A DNA stretch of 61,898 nt. Origin: an uncultured Pelagibacteraceae bacterium. Its GTDB lineage: Bacteria > Pseudomonadota > Alphaproteobacteria > Pelagibacterales > Pelagibacteraceae. The stretch is taken from contig CACDDC010000006.1 of assembly GCA_902551455.1 (NCBI GenBank), positions 1-61,898 on the forward strand, in the 5' to 3' direction. This document shows, in pieces, positions 36,689 to 45,979 of the stretch (the first letter of the stretch is position 1; each line of letters starts with the position of its first letter). Below the pieces are notes generated by a model, which was not told the DNA's origin, did no database searches, and saw only the letters and a list, made by a program, of their open reading frames with translations. The translations under genes and the position numbers were made by a program.

Positions 36689-37445
36689 AGGTAATATTGT
36701 TTTTAAATTTAGTTTTTTTCTTAACAAATCTTATTCCTTTTAACCAAAGTTTGAATGCCTCAAAATGTATCGCCATAATAACTTTAAAAGTCATTAAAGG
36801 ATGTGAAATATAAGAAAATATTAGATTTTTACTGTTTAAATCCTTTTTCACCCCATCTTGGGATGCGAATAGAAGCTTACCTTCATTATCACTTTGATTA
36901 ATAACCACTGATAATTTTTGTTCTGGATTTAATATTTTAAAGTAATATTTACAGTTCATTTCAATAAATGGGGATACATGAAATTTTTTATTACAAGAGT
37001 TTTCAATGAAATTTCTATTTTTTTTAATTTTAAATATATAGGTATGTTGTTCACCAAATGTGTTTTTGACTTCATAAAGTATAGAAATGAGATTTTTGTT
37101 TTTATCATAAATAAAAAAAATACTTAAAGGATTAAAAACATATCCAAATATTCTTGGATAACATAGCAACATAATTTTTATATTCTCATTATAAATTTGA
37201 ATTTTTGCTAAATTTTTTTTTATCCAATTTTCTATTGATTTTCCATCTCGAGGTCCATGATCAATATCGAAAAAACTAATCAAATTAAATTTGTTATAAG
37301 AAAAAAAACTAACTTCTTTTTCAATTTTTTTTAATTCAGATAAATCAATAAATAAGGAAAATACTTTATATTTGAAAAAGTGTTGTTTGGGCTTGAACCT
37401 TTTGTGGATCACAGTACCATTGTAAATGCAAGAATTATTAATCAT
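36678..37445 (-). CDS. DUF1365 family protein
   Basis: The 255-residue protein matches DUF1365 (COG3496): I-Y-N-G-T-V-I-H-K-R-F-K-P at the start, F-D-I-D-H-G-P-R-D-G near residue 60, L-L-C-Y-P-R-I-F-G-Y-V-F-N-P-L-S and the F-H-V-S-P-F region. The function is unknown. The gene is flanked by and overlaps a COG2907-type flavoprotein (8 bp) and the Cfa-type gene (11 bp), the standard arrangement, so the three act in one pathway in all likelihood. Confidence 0.88.
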   Translation of the reverse strand: MINNSCIYNGTVIHKRFKPKQHFFKYKVFSLFIDLSELKKIEKEVSFFSYNKFNLISFFDIDHGPRDGKSIENWIKKNLAKIQIYNENIKIMLLCYPRIFGYVFNPLSIFFIYDKNKNLISILYEVKNTFGEQHTYIFKIKKNRNFIENSCNKKFHVSPFIEMNCKYYFKILNPEQKLSVVINQSDNEGKLLFASQDGVKKDLNSKNLIFSYISHPLMTFKVIMAIHFEAFKLWLKGIRFVKKKTKFKNNITYET

Positions 37446-38676
37446 TTAATATTTTTATCATTTCAATTGACGATTTTATTCCATCTTCATGAAAACCATA
37501 ACCAAAATAACTTCCACAAAACAAAATGTTGCCTTTGTTCTGTAAATTTTTTAGTTTTTTTTGATTATCAAGAGCATTTCGATCAAAGTAAGGATGTTTA
37601 AATTTAACTTTTTGTAAAATTTTACTTTCTTTTATTTTCGAAAAAGGATTTAAAGTTAAGAATATATTTTCTTTACAATTCAAATTTTGTAAAAGATTAA
37701 GCCAGTAAGTTAGAGAATTTATTTCGGGCTTTTTATTATTTACACAGGAATTCCATGATGACCATGCATTTTTATTTTTTGGCATAACATTGCTATCAGT
37801 ATGTATAACTGCTAAATTTTCTTTGTAGTTAAAATTTGATAATATAACTCTTTCTTCCATAGAGGGTTTATCAATTAAAGAAAGTGCTTCATTTGCATGT
37901 GTAGCTATAATAACTTTATCGTAGTCAAAAAATTCATTATTATCTCCATAATATACTTGTACGCCTGTTGATAATTTTTTTACAAGACTTATTTTATAGT
38001 TTTTATAATATTCTCCACTAATTTGAGAGAGAATTTCATTAACGTAGGTCCTGCTTCGCTTTGAAACTGTATACCACTGAGGACGTTTTCCTAACTTAAA
38101 TAATCCATGGTTTTGAAAAAATTTTAAAAAAAATGTTAATGGCATTTCTTTTGCATCATAAGGAGGCATAGACCAGATAGCTGAAACCATAGGCAATAAA
38201 TGATAATCTATAAATTTTTTTGATAATTTTTTTTTTAGTAAAAATTCACCTAAAGTAATTTTTTCATTAAATTCTGTAATTTTATCACAATTTTTGTAAA
38301 AAATTATTATTTCAAAAATCATTTTTAAAAAATTGAAATTAAACAAGTTAGATTTATTTGAAAAAATTCCTTTTAAACCTCTGCCACAATATTCAAAATT
38401 TGTATCTTTAATATGAACAGAAAATGACATATCGCTTTTTTCAATTGCAATTTTATTTTCTTCAAAAAAGTTAATTAAATTTGGATACGTTTCATGATTA
38501 AAAACAATAAAACCTATATCAACAGAAATTTTTTTATTATTTATCAAAACATCTATTGTACGGGAGTGTCCTCCAAAATGATCTTCTTTCTCAAATAAAT
38601 CTACTTGATGTTTTTTTGATAAATAATAAGCAGCACTTAAGCCTGATATTCCTGATCCAACAACAGCAATCTTCAT
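37438..38676 (-). CDS. FAD-dependent amine oxidase/desaturase-like flavoprotein (COG2907)
   Basis: The 412-residue protein opens with the dinucleotide-binding motif V-G-S-G-I-S-G-L-S-A-A and the E-K-E-D-H-F-G-G-H segment, then T-L-N-P near residue 340 and the C-terminal F-C-G-S-Y-F-G-Y-G-F-H-E-D-G flavin motif. Relatives are called predicted NAD/FAD-binding proteins or protoporphyrinogen-oxidase-like. It heads a run with DUF1365, Cfa-type and DUF3833 genes. A fatty-acyl desaturase-like redox role in lipid modification is inferred. It starts 6 bp after gcvP, so it may also be read from the gcv promoter. Confidence 0.86.
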   Translation of the reverse strand: MKIAVVGSGISGLSAAYYLSKKHQVDLFEKEDHFGGHSRTIDVLINNKKISVDIGFIVFNHETYPNLINFFEENKIAIEKSDMSFSVHIKDTNFEYCGRGLKGIFSNKSNLFNFNFLKMIFEIIIFYKNCDKITEFNEKITLGEFLLKKKLSKKFIDYHLLPMVSAIWSMPPYDAKEMPLTFFLKFFQNHGLFKLGKRPQWYTVSKRSRTYVNEILSQISGEYYKNYKISLVKKLSTGVQVYYGDNNEFFDYDKVIIATHANEALSLIDKPSMEERVILSNFNYKENLAVIHTDSNVMPKNKNAWSSWNSCVNNKKPEINSLTYWLNLLQNLNCKENIFLTLNPFSKIKESKILQKVKFKHPYFDRNALDNQKKLKNLQNKGNILFCGSYFGYGFHEDGIKSSIEMIKILND

Positions 38677-38682
38677 TAAAAA

Positions 38683-41547
38683 TTATGCTGCGTCATCTTT
38701 AAATTCATCAATACTTGGACAAGTACAAAAAATATTTTTATCCCCATAAACATTGTCGACTCTAGCTACTGGAGGCCAAAATTTATTTGATCTTAAAAAA
38801 TTTGATGGGTAAGCTGCCTCTTCTCTAGTATATTTATGACTCCAGTTATTTGATGCTAATTCTAAATCTGTATGAGGTGCATTTTTTATAGGGTTGTCAT
38901 TTTTATCAAATTTTCCAGATTTAATTTTATCAATTTCTGATTTAATTTTTATTAAAGTATCACAAAATCTATCTAATTCGTTCAAACTTTCACTTTCAGT
39001 TGGTTCTATCATCATGGTTCCTGGAACTGGCCAAGACATTGTAGGGGCATGAAAACCGAAATCGATTAATCGCTTTGCAATATCTTCTTCGGTTATTCCA
39101 GTTTCACTCTTAATTGTTCTAATATCTATTATACATTCGTGAGCCACATTTCCTTTGTTGCCCTTATATAATATTGGGAAATGATCTTTCAATTTATGTG
39201 CAACGTAATTTGCATTTAGAATAGCAATCTGGGTTGCTAATCTTAATCCTTCCGATCCCATCATTTTTATATACATCCATGATATTGATAAAATACTTGA
39301 GCTTCCCCATGGTGCAGCAGAAACAGCACCAATTCCTGTAGCAGGCCCACAGTCTTTTACCACTGGATGTGTAGGTAAATAAATTTCTAAATGTTTTTTA
39401 CACGCAATTGGACCCATTCCAGGTCCGCCACCTCCATGTGGTATACAAAATGTTTTATGTAAGTTTATATGGCAAATATCTGGTCCAAAATTTCCTGGTC
39501 TTGCTATTCCAACTAGTGCATTTAAATTTGCTCCATCCATATAAACTTGTCCTCCATTTTTATGAATCAACTCACAAATTTCAGAAATTTTTTCCTCAAA
39601 TACTCCATGAGTAGACGGGTACGTTACCATTAGAGCTGCTAAACTTTCTGAATGGAGTTCAGTTTTCTTTTTTAAATCTTCAAAATCAACATTGCCCTCT
39701 TTATCACAATTGACAACAACCACCCTCATTCCAACCATTTGGGCGCTTGCAGGGTTTGTTCCGTGGGCAGAACTTGGGATCAAGCAAACATTTCTATTTT
39801 TTTCTCCCCTTTCCAAATGATATCTTCTTATAACCATTAACCCAGCATACTCTCCTTGAGCACCTGCATTTGGTTGTAAAGAAATTCCTGAAAAACCAGT
39901 AATAGATCTTAACCAATTTTTTAAATCAGTAAAAAGTGTTCTAAAACCTTCCATTTGTTCAACTGGTACAAATGGATGTGGTTCGGAAAATTCTCTCCAA
40001 GATATAGGTATCATCTCAGCAACTGCATTTAATTTCATAGTACACGACCCCAAAGCAATCATTGTGCGGTTAAGTGCTATATCTTTATCTTCTAGTTTTT
40101 TTAAATATCTAAGCATTTCAGTTTCTGAATGATAGCTGTTAAAAACTGGATGTTCTAAATATTTTGATGTTCTTAAAAGTTTTTTTGGTAAATTTGGTAA
40201 ACTTTCTGTTGGGTTATCTTTAATTGACTCCGCACAATTAAATATTTTTAATAGCTGATTTGCTCTATAAACATTTTTCTTTTCATCAAAAGAAACTGCC
40301 AACATTTCAGAATTTACTTTTCTAATGTTTACTTTTTGATCTAAAGCATTTTTAAATATTTTTTCTGTCTTATCTTTTGTCTTAATTACGACTGTATCAA
40401 AAAAGCTATTTGAATATATTTCATAACCAGATTTTTTTATTTTATCCGCAAAATTATTAGCTAGCTGTGAAACTCTCTCTGAAATTTTTCTTATACCATT
40501 TGGTCCATGGTAAATAGCATAAGCTGCTGAAACAATCGCCAATAAAGCTTGGGCAGTACAAATGTTGCTAGTAGCTTTATCTCGCCTAATGTGTTGCTCT
40601 CTAGTTTGAAGAGCAAGTCTATATGCTTTGTTTCCATGTCTATCAACAGAAACACCTATAATCCTACCAGGCATTGATCTTTTAAATTGATCTTTAGTGG
40701 CAAAAAATGCTGCATGTGGTCCTCCGTAACCCATTGGAATTCCAAATCTTTGAGAACTACCAATAGCTATATCAGCTCCTAATTCTGCAGGTGTTTTTAG
40801 TTTTGCTAAAGCTAGTAGATCACAAGCTAAAATTGCTTTTCCATTTTTTTTTTTAATTTTACTAATACTTTCGCTTGGGTCTTGTATATCTCCTAGAGTT
40901 CCAGGATATTGAAGGATGCCACAAATTATATCTTCTTGTAATTTATCTAAATCAGTATTCTGACCAACTTTTACTTTTAAACCCAAAGGTTCAGCTCTTG
41001 TTTTAACAACATCAATTGTTTGAGGGTGACAATCATTTGATACAAAAACTATTTTGCTATCTTTATTATTCAATCTGTGACTTAAACCCATTGCTTCTGC
41101 AGCAGCGGTCCCTTCATCTAGTAATGAAGCATTAGCTATGTCCATTCCGGTAAAATCTATTATCATCTGTTGAAAATTTAAGAGCATTTCTAATCTGCCT
41201 TGAGCCACTTCAGCCTGATAAGGAGTGTAAGAAGTGTACCATCCAGGATTTTCTAAAATATTTCTTATAATTACGTTTGGGGTATATGTTCCATAGTAAC
41301 CCATACCAATAAAATTTGAATATATTTGATTTTTTTTGGAAATTGCCTTGAGTTTTCTTAAGGCTTCATACTCTGAATTAGGATCGCCGATGCTTAGTGT
41401 GTCTTTTAATAAAATATTTTCTGGTACAGTATTATTTATTAATTCACTTAAAGATTTATATCCGAGTTGATCCAACATATTTTGTTCATCTTTTTTATTT
41501 GGTCCTATATGTCTTCTGATAAAATCTTTTTGAGAATTATGTAACAT
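38683..41547 (-). CDS. gcvP: Glycine dehydrogenase (decarboxylating), P protein
   Basis: GcvP decarboxylates glycine with PLP and passes the aminomethyl group to lipoyl-GcvH. The 954-residue protein is the fused single-chain type, with both halves present. The PLP lysine is Lys698 in N-L-H-K-T-F, followed by the glycine-rich P-H-G-G-G-G-P-G. The N-terminal D-F-I-R-R-H-I-G-P and the G-M-G-Y-Y-G-T-Y-T segment are typical. It directly follows gcvH, with a 1-base overlap. No lipoylation genes lie nearby. Confidence 0.97.
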   Translation of the reverse strand: MLHNSQKDFIRRHIGPNKKDEQNMLDQLGYKSLSELINNTVPENILLKDTLSIGDPNSEYEALRKLKAISKKNQIYSNFIGMGYYGTYTPNVIIRNILENPGWYTSYTPYQAEVAQGRLEMLLNFQQMIIDFTGMDIANASLLDEGTAAAEAMGLSHRLNNKDSKIVFVSNDCHPQTIDVVKTRAEPLGLKVKVGQNTDLDKLQEDIICGILQYPGTLGDIQDPSESISKIKKKNGKAILACDLLALAKLKTPAELGADIAIGSSQRFGIPMGYGGPHAAFFATKDQFKRSMPGRIIGVSVDRHGNKAYRLALQTREQHIRRDKATSNICTAQALLAIVSAAYAIYHGPNGIRKISERVSQLANNFADKIKKSGYEIYSNSFFDTVVIKTKDKTEKIFKNALDQKVNIRKVNSEMLAVSFDEKKNVYRANQLLKIFNCAESIKDNPTESLPNLPKKLLRTSKYLEHPVFNSYHSETEMLRYLKKLEDKDIALNRTMIALGSCTMKLNAVAEMIPISWREFSEPHPFVPVEQMEGFRTLFTDLKNWLRSITGFSGISLQPNAGAQGEYAGLMVIRRYHLERGEKNRNVCLIPSSAHGTNPASAQMVGMRVVVVNCDKEGNVDFEDLKKKTELHSESLAALMVTYPSTHGVFEEKISEICELIHKNGGQVYMDGANLNALVGIARPGNFGPDICHINLHKTFCIPHGGGGPGMGPIACKKHLEIYLPTHPVVKDCGPATGIGAVSAAPWGSSSILSISWMYIKMMGSEGLRLATQIAILNANYVAHKLKDHFPILYKGNKGNVAHECIIDIRTIKSETGITEEDIAKRLIDFGFHAPTMSWPVPGTMMIEPTESESLNELDRFCDTLIKIKSEIDKIKSGKFDKNDNPIKNAPHTDLELASNNWSHKYTREEAAYPSNFLRSNKFWPPVARVDNVYGDKNIFCTCPSIDEFKDDAA

Positions 41548-41927
41548 TAACTAGCACTTTCTTTAGCAAATTTTTCATATTCACTTCTATTCATCAATGT
41601 ATCCATTTCTGATTTATCTTTGATTTTTAATTTAAAAAACCATGCAGAACCTTCTGGATCAGCATTAATTTTTGAAGGGTCATCTACAATGGATTGGTTA
41701 GTGTCAACCACTTCTCCACTTATAGGTGTATATACATCGCTTGCCGCTTTAGTAGACTCCACTACTCCTGCGGTTCCATCTTTTTCAACACTTGATCCTT
41801 TCTCAGGAAGTTCTGCAAAAACAATATCTCCTAGCATTTCTGTTGCATGTTTTGTTATTCCTATTGTTGCAACTTCTCCATCAACAGTAATCCATTCATG
41901 TTCCTTTGAAAATTTAACTTCTGACAT
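41547..41927 (-). CDS. gcvH: Glycine cleavage system H protein
   Basis: GcvH carries the aminomethyl intermediate on a lipoyl arm between the P and T proteins. The 126 residues have the expected size, and the lipoylation site Lys60 lies in [10 protein letters not shown] (the family usually has S-V-K there). H-E-W-I at the N-terminus is also conserved. A clear Shine-Dalgarno (GGAG) precedes the ATG inside the gcvT end, with a 14-bp overlap of the genes. gcvP follows. Confidence 0.97.
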   Translation of the reverse strand: MSEVKFSKEHEWITVDGEVATIGITKHATEMLGDIVFAELPEKGSSVEKDGTAGVVESTKAASDVYTPISGEVVDTNQSIVDDPSKINADPEGSAWFFKLKIKDKSEMDTLMNRSEYEKFAKESAS

Positions 41928-43026
41928 TTGTTTCTCCTTTCACATAGTTTTTTTTATAAAAAGGTAAGCCACATACATTTGCTGGTATTTTTTTACCTCT
42001 TACCTCTAAATAAACTTTGGTATTTAATGAAGAGTGGTCATTTGAAACATACCCCATTGCAATAGGACCTTGCACACTAGGTCCAAATGTTCCACTTGTA
42101 ACATTTCCAATTAATTTATCATTTTGATCAAATATTTTTGTTTTTTCCCTAGCGATCACTTTAGTTGCTGGTTTGATCCCAACTCTAATTTTTTCTACTC
42201 CTTCGTCTATTTGTTTTTTTATAATATTAGAACCTGGAAAAATGGAATTAATTCTACTTTTAGGTATTGCCCATTTTAAATTTGCTTCTATTGGACTGAT
42301 TTTTTCATTTAAATCATGTCCATATAAACACAAACCTGCTTCTAGTCTAAGAGTGTCTCGAGCTCCAAGGCCAATTAATTTTGAACCATTTTTCAATAAA
42401 ATATCTACAAAACTTTCAACTTTAGAATTATCTATAGAGATTTCAAAACCATCTTCGCCAGTATATCCTGATCTTGTTATATAAATACTTATATCCTTAA
42501 AAGTAAATCTATTTCCATGCATAAATTTTAAATTATTTGATTTTGGAATGATTTTTTCTAAAACATTTTTAGCTTCTGGTCCTTGCAAAGCAACTAGGGA
42601 TAAATCTTCTCTAATTTTTAAATCAAATTTTTTATCAAGTTTTTTCTCTATAATTTTAAGATCATTTTCTTTACAAGCGGCATTCAAAATGATCATAAAA
42701 CCATTTTCTACTTTGGTTATTATTAAATCATCATGTATTCCAGCATTGTCGTTCATCAAAAATGAATATTTGCTCTTATTAATTGATAGATTTTTTAAAT
42801 CAGTTGGAAATATTTTTTCTAATTCTTTGGTTAAATCATCGCTGCCAGTAATAAATAATTGCCCCATATGAGATACATCAAATATGCCTGAATATGTTCT
42901 TGTAAATTTGTGCTCTTCAATTATACCTTCTTTATATTGTATAGGCATTTGATAGCCTGCAAATTCTACAAACTTTGCTCCATTTTTTTGATGAAGATTA
43001 AATAAAGTTGTTTTTTTTACTTCCAT
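41914..43026 (-). CDS. gcvT: Aminomethyltransferase, T protein
   Basis: GcvT takes the aminomethyl group from GcvH and gives 5,10-methylene-tetrahydrofolate and ammonia. The 370-residue protein begins [12 protein letters not shown], followed by F-A-G-Y-Q-M-P and F-D-V-S-H-M-G-Q, all standard. The catalytic-site region [12 protein letters not shown] is intact. The frame is open further upstream to 43164, but that part is the riboswitch RNA and must not be read as protein. The ATG at 43026-43024 stands immediately after aptamer 2, so regulation can act on translation. Confidence 0.96.
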   Translation of the reverse strand: MEVKKTTLFNLHQKNGAKFVEFAGYQMPIQYKEGIIEEHKFTRTYSGIFDVSHMGQLFITGSDDLTKELEKIFPTDLKNLSINKSKYSFLMNDNAGIHDDLIITKVENGFMIILNAACKENDLKIIEKKLDKKFDLKIREDLSLVALQGPEAKNVLEKIIPKSNNLKFMHGNRFTFKDISIYITRSGYTGEDGFEISIDNSKVESFVDILLKNGSKLIGLGARDTLRLEAGLCLYGHDLNEKISPIEANLKWAIPKSRINSIFPGSNIIKKQIDEGVEKIRVGIKPATKVIAREKTKIFDQNDKLIGNVTSGTFGPSVQGPIAMGYVSNDHSSLNTKVYLEVRGKKIPANVCGLPFYKKNYVKGETNVRS

Positions 43027-43183
43027 ATTAACTCTTTCGTTGCCCCCTCTGTCTTTGGTGCCTGAGAGATTTGCTCCTTCGGCGAGAATAATTCTCTTTC
43101 CAGAGTTAATATGTACGGTCCTTTTGCCTGAGAGTTTCCGGGGTGGTTGCTCCTTCGGCGCCACAAAAGTGGTCTCTCCCGTA
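43027..43183 (-). promoter_or_regulatory. Tandem glycine riboswitch upstream of gcvT
   Basis: Two glycine aptamers are visible on the minus strand. Both hold the identical 13-base core GCCGAAGGAGCAA (43147-43159 and 43071-43083) followed by the CTCTCAGGC element. Aptamer 1 (43183-43114) is closed by TACGG/CCGTA. Aptamer 2 (43110-43027) is closed by a perfect 9-bp helix ATTAACTCT/AGAGTTAAT. The linker is 3 nt. The 3' strand of the second closing helix ends directly before the gcvT ATG and contains the purine-rich ribosome-binding region. Such riboswitches in front of gcvT are known in SAR11. Confidence 0.93.
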
Positions 43184-43243
43184 TAAAAGGTACTCTAGCA
43201 TGGATTAAAAAAGTATCCAGCAAAATTTATATTTACTTGAAAA

Positions 43244-43429
43244 TTAGCTAAACTGATGGTTTTTAGATAAAAAATTTATTTTGTCTTTTACTGCCAATTT
43301 TTTCTTTTTCAGTTCTCTTAGACTCGCCCAAGATTCTGAAGATCTATCATTTAATCTAGTTTTAATTAATTTTCTTATTTTTGCGTCTATATGTTTTTTT
43401 TGCTTGGAAAGGTCTTTAATTAAAGACAT
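43244..43429 (-). CDS. DUF465/YdcH-like small protein
   Basis: This 61-residue, highly charged helical protein has the C-terminal pattern L-R-E-L-K-K-K-K-L-A-V-K-D-K-I typical of the DUF465 (YdcH) family, common as one or more small genes in alphaproteobacteria. The function is unknown. It lies between the DMT transporter gene and the glycine riboswitch on the same strand. The riboswitch transcript begins after it or reads through it. Confidence 0.65.
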   Translation of the reverse strand: MSLIKDLSKQKKHIDAKIRKLIKTRLNDRSSESWASLRELKKKKLAVKDKINFLSKNHQFS

Positions 43430-43477
43430 TTGAATATAATAACTGATTCACCTAAATTATTAAATTATATAAAAGAA

Positions 43478-44338
43478 TTAATTTTCTACTTTTGAGTTAA
43501 AAAATTGCAATAATACAGCAAAAATAATTATCATACCTCCAATTAAAACAACTAATGGTGGATTTTCGTCCGCAAATAGCCAGGCCCATAAAGGTCCTAG
43601 CACCGCTTCTGTCAACATAATGATTCCTACTAGTGCAGAAGGCGTAGATCTAGCACCAATAGTTATAAATATAAAACCTAATCCAACTTGCAAAGACCCG
43701 GCTAAGAATCCTAAAAAGATGTCATGCGCAGAAATAATAATTTTTGCAGAAAATAAATACCCAATAACTAGAGCTCCCAGTCCAGCAATAAACTGGAGAG
43801 GTATCATATCTGTATTAGGATATTTTCTTACTATTAAAATAAGTGTTGCAAATGAAATTGGCATAATAAAAGCAACTATGTTTCCCTCAAGTTGACCCGG
43901 GGACAAATTATTTCCAATCATTAATATTATTCCAGCAACAGCTAATATAATTGATATTAATGTAATTTTTGAAATTTTTTCTTTAAGAAATATATATCCA
44001 AAAATAGCTAAAAAGATTACTTGTGTTTGAATTATAAAATTAGTATTTGCTACTGTAGTATTATACATGGCAAATACATAGCTAAAATATCCAATAGATA
44101 AAACAATACCTCCAAATAAACCGGGTATTCCTGAATTATAAAATGATTTTAGAAAATTTTTTTTGTGAGTTATTAAAAGAAAAATTCCAACAACGAATGA
44201 AAAAAAAATTGATCTCCAAAATAATATTTGCCAAAGCGTGGCTCCATCAAAAGATTTTACAATTAAACCTCCAAAACTTAGACAAAACGCTCCAAAGAAA
44301 ACGAGTAAAGGGCCAGGTATTTTTAAAAAAAAATTCAT
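43478..44338 (-). CDS. EamA/DMT-superfamily transporter
   Basis: This 286-residue inner-membrane protein has ten helices in two repeats, with F-L-K-E-K-I at the end of the first half and E-A-V-L-G-P-L-W-A-W-L near the end. It overlaps pxpC by 4 bp and so belongs to the pxpB-pxpC transcript. A role in moving 5-oxoproline, a ureide or a product of the cluster is a guess from context. The sequence alone does not name a substrate. Confidence 0.87.
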   Translation of the reverse strand: MNFFLKIPGPLLVFFGAFCLSFGGLIVKSFDGATLWQILFWRSIFFSFVVGIFLLITHKKNFLKSFYNSGIPGLFGGIVLSIGYFSYVFAMYNTTVANTNFIIQTQVIFLAIFGYIFLKEKISKITLISIILAVAGIILMIGNNLSPGQLEGNIVAFIMPISFATLILIVRKYPNTDMIPLQFIAGLGALVIGYLFSAKIIISAHDIFLGFLAGSLQVGLGFIFITIGARSTPSALVGIIMLTEAVLGPLWAWLFADENPPLVVLIGGMIIIFAVLLQFFNSKVEN

Positions 44339-45285
44339 TTTATTTGATCAAGAATAGTTTTGGTTTCTAAATTATATAATTGAAACAACTTTTCAGCCTC
44401 AGATAACTCAACTAATTTAAATTTAACAGTATTGCCAGGAGTTAATTGGACTAATTTATCATGGTCTGCGCTTATAACTACTCCAATTTTTGGATAACCC
44501 CCTATAGTTCCATGGTCTGAGAGCATTATTATTGGATCTCCATCTGAAGGAACTTGGATTACTCCTTTTATTAAACCTTCTGATTTAATATTAGTATCAA
44601 CTATATTTTCAATTTTTGGGCCTTTAATTCGCATACCCATTCTGTCAGTGAGCTTTGTAATAGTAAATTCTTTACTAAAAAAATCTTTTTTTGACTTATC
44701 AGAAAAATAATCAAAATTGGTTCCTTTGAGAATTCTTATAAATTCTATTTTTGAATTAAAATAATCAATTTTTTTTGAATTATGATTAATTTCAGATTGA
44801 TTCAAGAAAATTTTATCATTAATTGAAAACTTTTTACCTTTATTTGAACCCACTTCAGATTTTGTATGAATTGAACAACTCCCCCAAAAATACTCTCCTT
44901 TAAAACCCTTTTGAACTGATAGATATCCATAAACAGATTTATTTGTGGAAATAATATCTAGTTGATCATCTTGATTTAAACTGAATGTTTGATAACAAAC
45001 GCCTTCTTCTATTTCAGAATTTTTTCTAATAATATTAAAAATCACATCTCCTGTTATAACGACACTTGCTCTTCCAGATTTTAATTTTAAAAGAGGTCCT
45101 TGATAGGCAAATTCTAATGAAGCTGTATTTGATTTGTTGCCTACCAAATGATTGCTAATTAGATAATTTCTTTTGTCTATAGCACCACTAATGGGTAAGC
45201 CTATATGATATTGATGAAATCTTCCCTCATCCTGTAAAGTAGAATTTATTCCTGCTCTTAAAATTTCAAAATATGCTTCACTCAT
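44335..45285 (-). CDS. pxpC: 5-oxoprolinase subunit PxpC
   Basis: PxpC (KipA/YbgK type, biotin-dependent carboxyltransferase-like) works with PxpA and PxpB in ATP-dependent opening of 5-oxoproline to glutamate. The 316-residue protein has G-I-N-S-T-L-Q-D-E-G-R near the start, H-I-G-L-P-I-S-G-A-I-D, and the late M-L-S-D-H-G-T-I-G-G-Y-P-K-I-G-V motif. It overlaps pxpB by 8 bp. Relatives also form part of urea-amidolyase-type enzymes, so a ureide-related role is a possible alternative in this context. Confidence 0.9.
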   Translation of the reverse strand: MSEAYFEILRAGINSTLQDEGRFHQYHIGLPISGAIDKRNYLISNHLVGNKSNTASLEFAYQGPLLKLKSGRASVVITGDVIFNIIRKNSEIEEGVCYQTFSLNQDDQLDIISTNKSVYGYLSVQKGFKGEYFWGSCSIHTKSEVGSNKGKKFSINDKIFLNQSEINHNSKKIDYFNSKIEFIRILKGTNFDYFSDKSKKDFFSKEFTITKLTDRMGMRIKGPKIENIVDTNIKSEGLIKGVIQVPSDGDPIIMLSDHGTIGGYPKIGVVISADHDKLVQLTPGNTVKFKLVELSEAEKLFQLYNLETKTILDQIK

Positions 45286-45952
45286 TCCAATTTAAATATT
45301 CAGTTTTAGTAATTTCATAAAATTCAACAATATCTCCAGGATTTATTTTTAATGGATTATCTTGATTAAGTTTATCAAATATTTTAGTTGGTGTATTTCC
45401 AATTATGTTCCAGCCTCCAGGACTCTCATAAGTATATATATTAGAAAACTGTTCTGTAATTCCTATTGAGCCCTTAGGTACTTTTACTCTGGGAGTTTCT
45501 AATCTTTTTAGCCTTAAAGCTTTATCGATGTCTCCTAAAAAAGGCATTCCAGCAATAAAACCTGTCATATAACAAAAATATTTTTTATTAAAAAAAATAT
45601 TTAAAATTTTTCCTATATCTAATTTAAGTTTTTTAGAAAGTCTTTCAGTATCTAAACAAAATTCTTCATCGGTACAGACTGGAATTTTAATAATTTTATT
45701 CTCATCAGAATTTATATCCTCTGTTTTTATTTCAAGTATTTTATTTTTTATTTGATCAAATCTTATTTTTTCTAAATCATAAGAAATTATTAATTTATTG
45801 TAAGAAGGTGTTATATTGGTAATTCCTAAAATCTTATTTTTTTTCAAACCTTCAAAATATTTTATAACATTGGAGTTTATTTCTTTGGTAACTTTATCAC
45901 CAAAATCACAGTACACGGCTGAGTCTCCAAGATTTGATATATTTTTTATCAT
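45278..45952 (-). CDS. pxpB: 5-oxoprolinase subunit PxpB
   Basis: PxpB (KipI/YbgJ type) pairs with PxpC. The 224-residue protein has the family segments G-D-S-A-V-Y-C-D-F-G near the N-terminus, C-Y-M-T-G-F-I-A-G-M-P-F-L-G, R-V-K-V-P-K-G-S-I-G-I and the S-P-G-G-W-N-I-I-G motif. In Bacillus, KipI also inhibits a sensor kinase, but nothing here points to that. It is divergent from pxpA, with only 27 bp between the start codons, so the divergent promoters must overlap or lie in coding DNA. Confidence 0.9.
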   Translation of the reverse strand: MIKNISNLGDSAVYCDFGDKVTKEINSNVIKYFEGLKKNKILGITNITPSYNKLIISYDLEKIRFDQIKNKILEIKTEDINSDENKIIKIPVCTDEEFCLDTERLSKKLKLDIGKILNIFFNKKYFCYMTGFIAGMPFLGDIDKALRLKRLETPRVKVPKGSIGITEQFSNIYTYESPGGWNIIGNTPTKIFDKLNQDNPLKINPGDIVEFYEITKTEYLNWNE

Positions 45953-45979
45953 GCTGTGTTATACTTAAGTTTTATTGCT

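Noticed and set aside
43027..43164. In-frame extension of gcvT by 46 codons upstream of 43026
   Set aside because: This DNA is the tandem glycine riboswitch with conserved aptamer cores. The extension has no GcvT homology.
43017..43223. 68-codon minus-strand frame across the riboswitch
   Set aside because: It lies over structured RNA and the gcvT start in another frame, so it is a by-product of RNA conservation.
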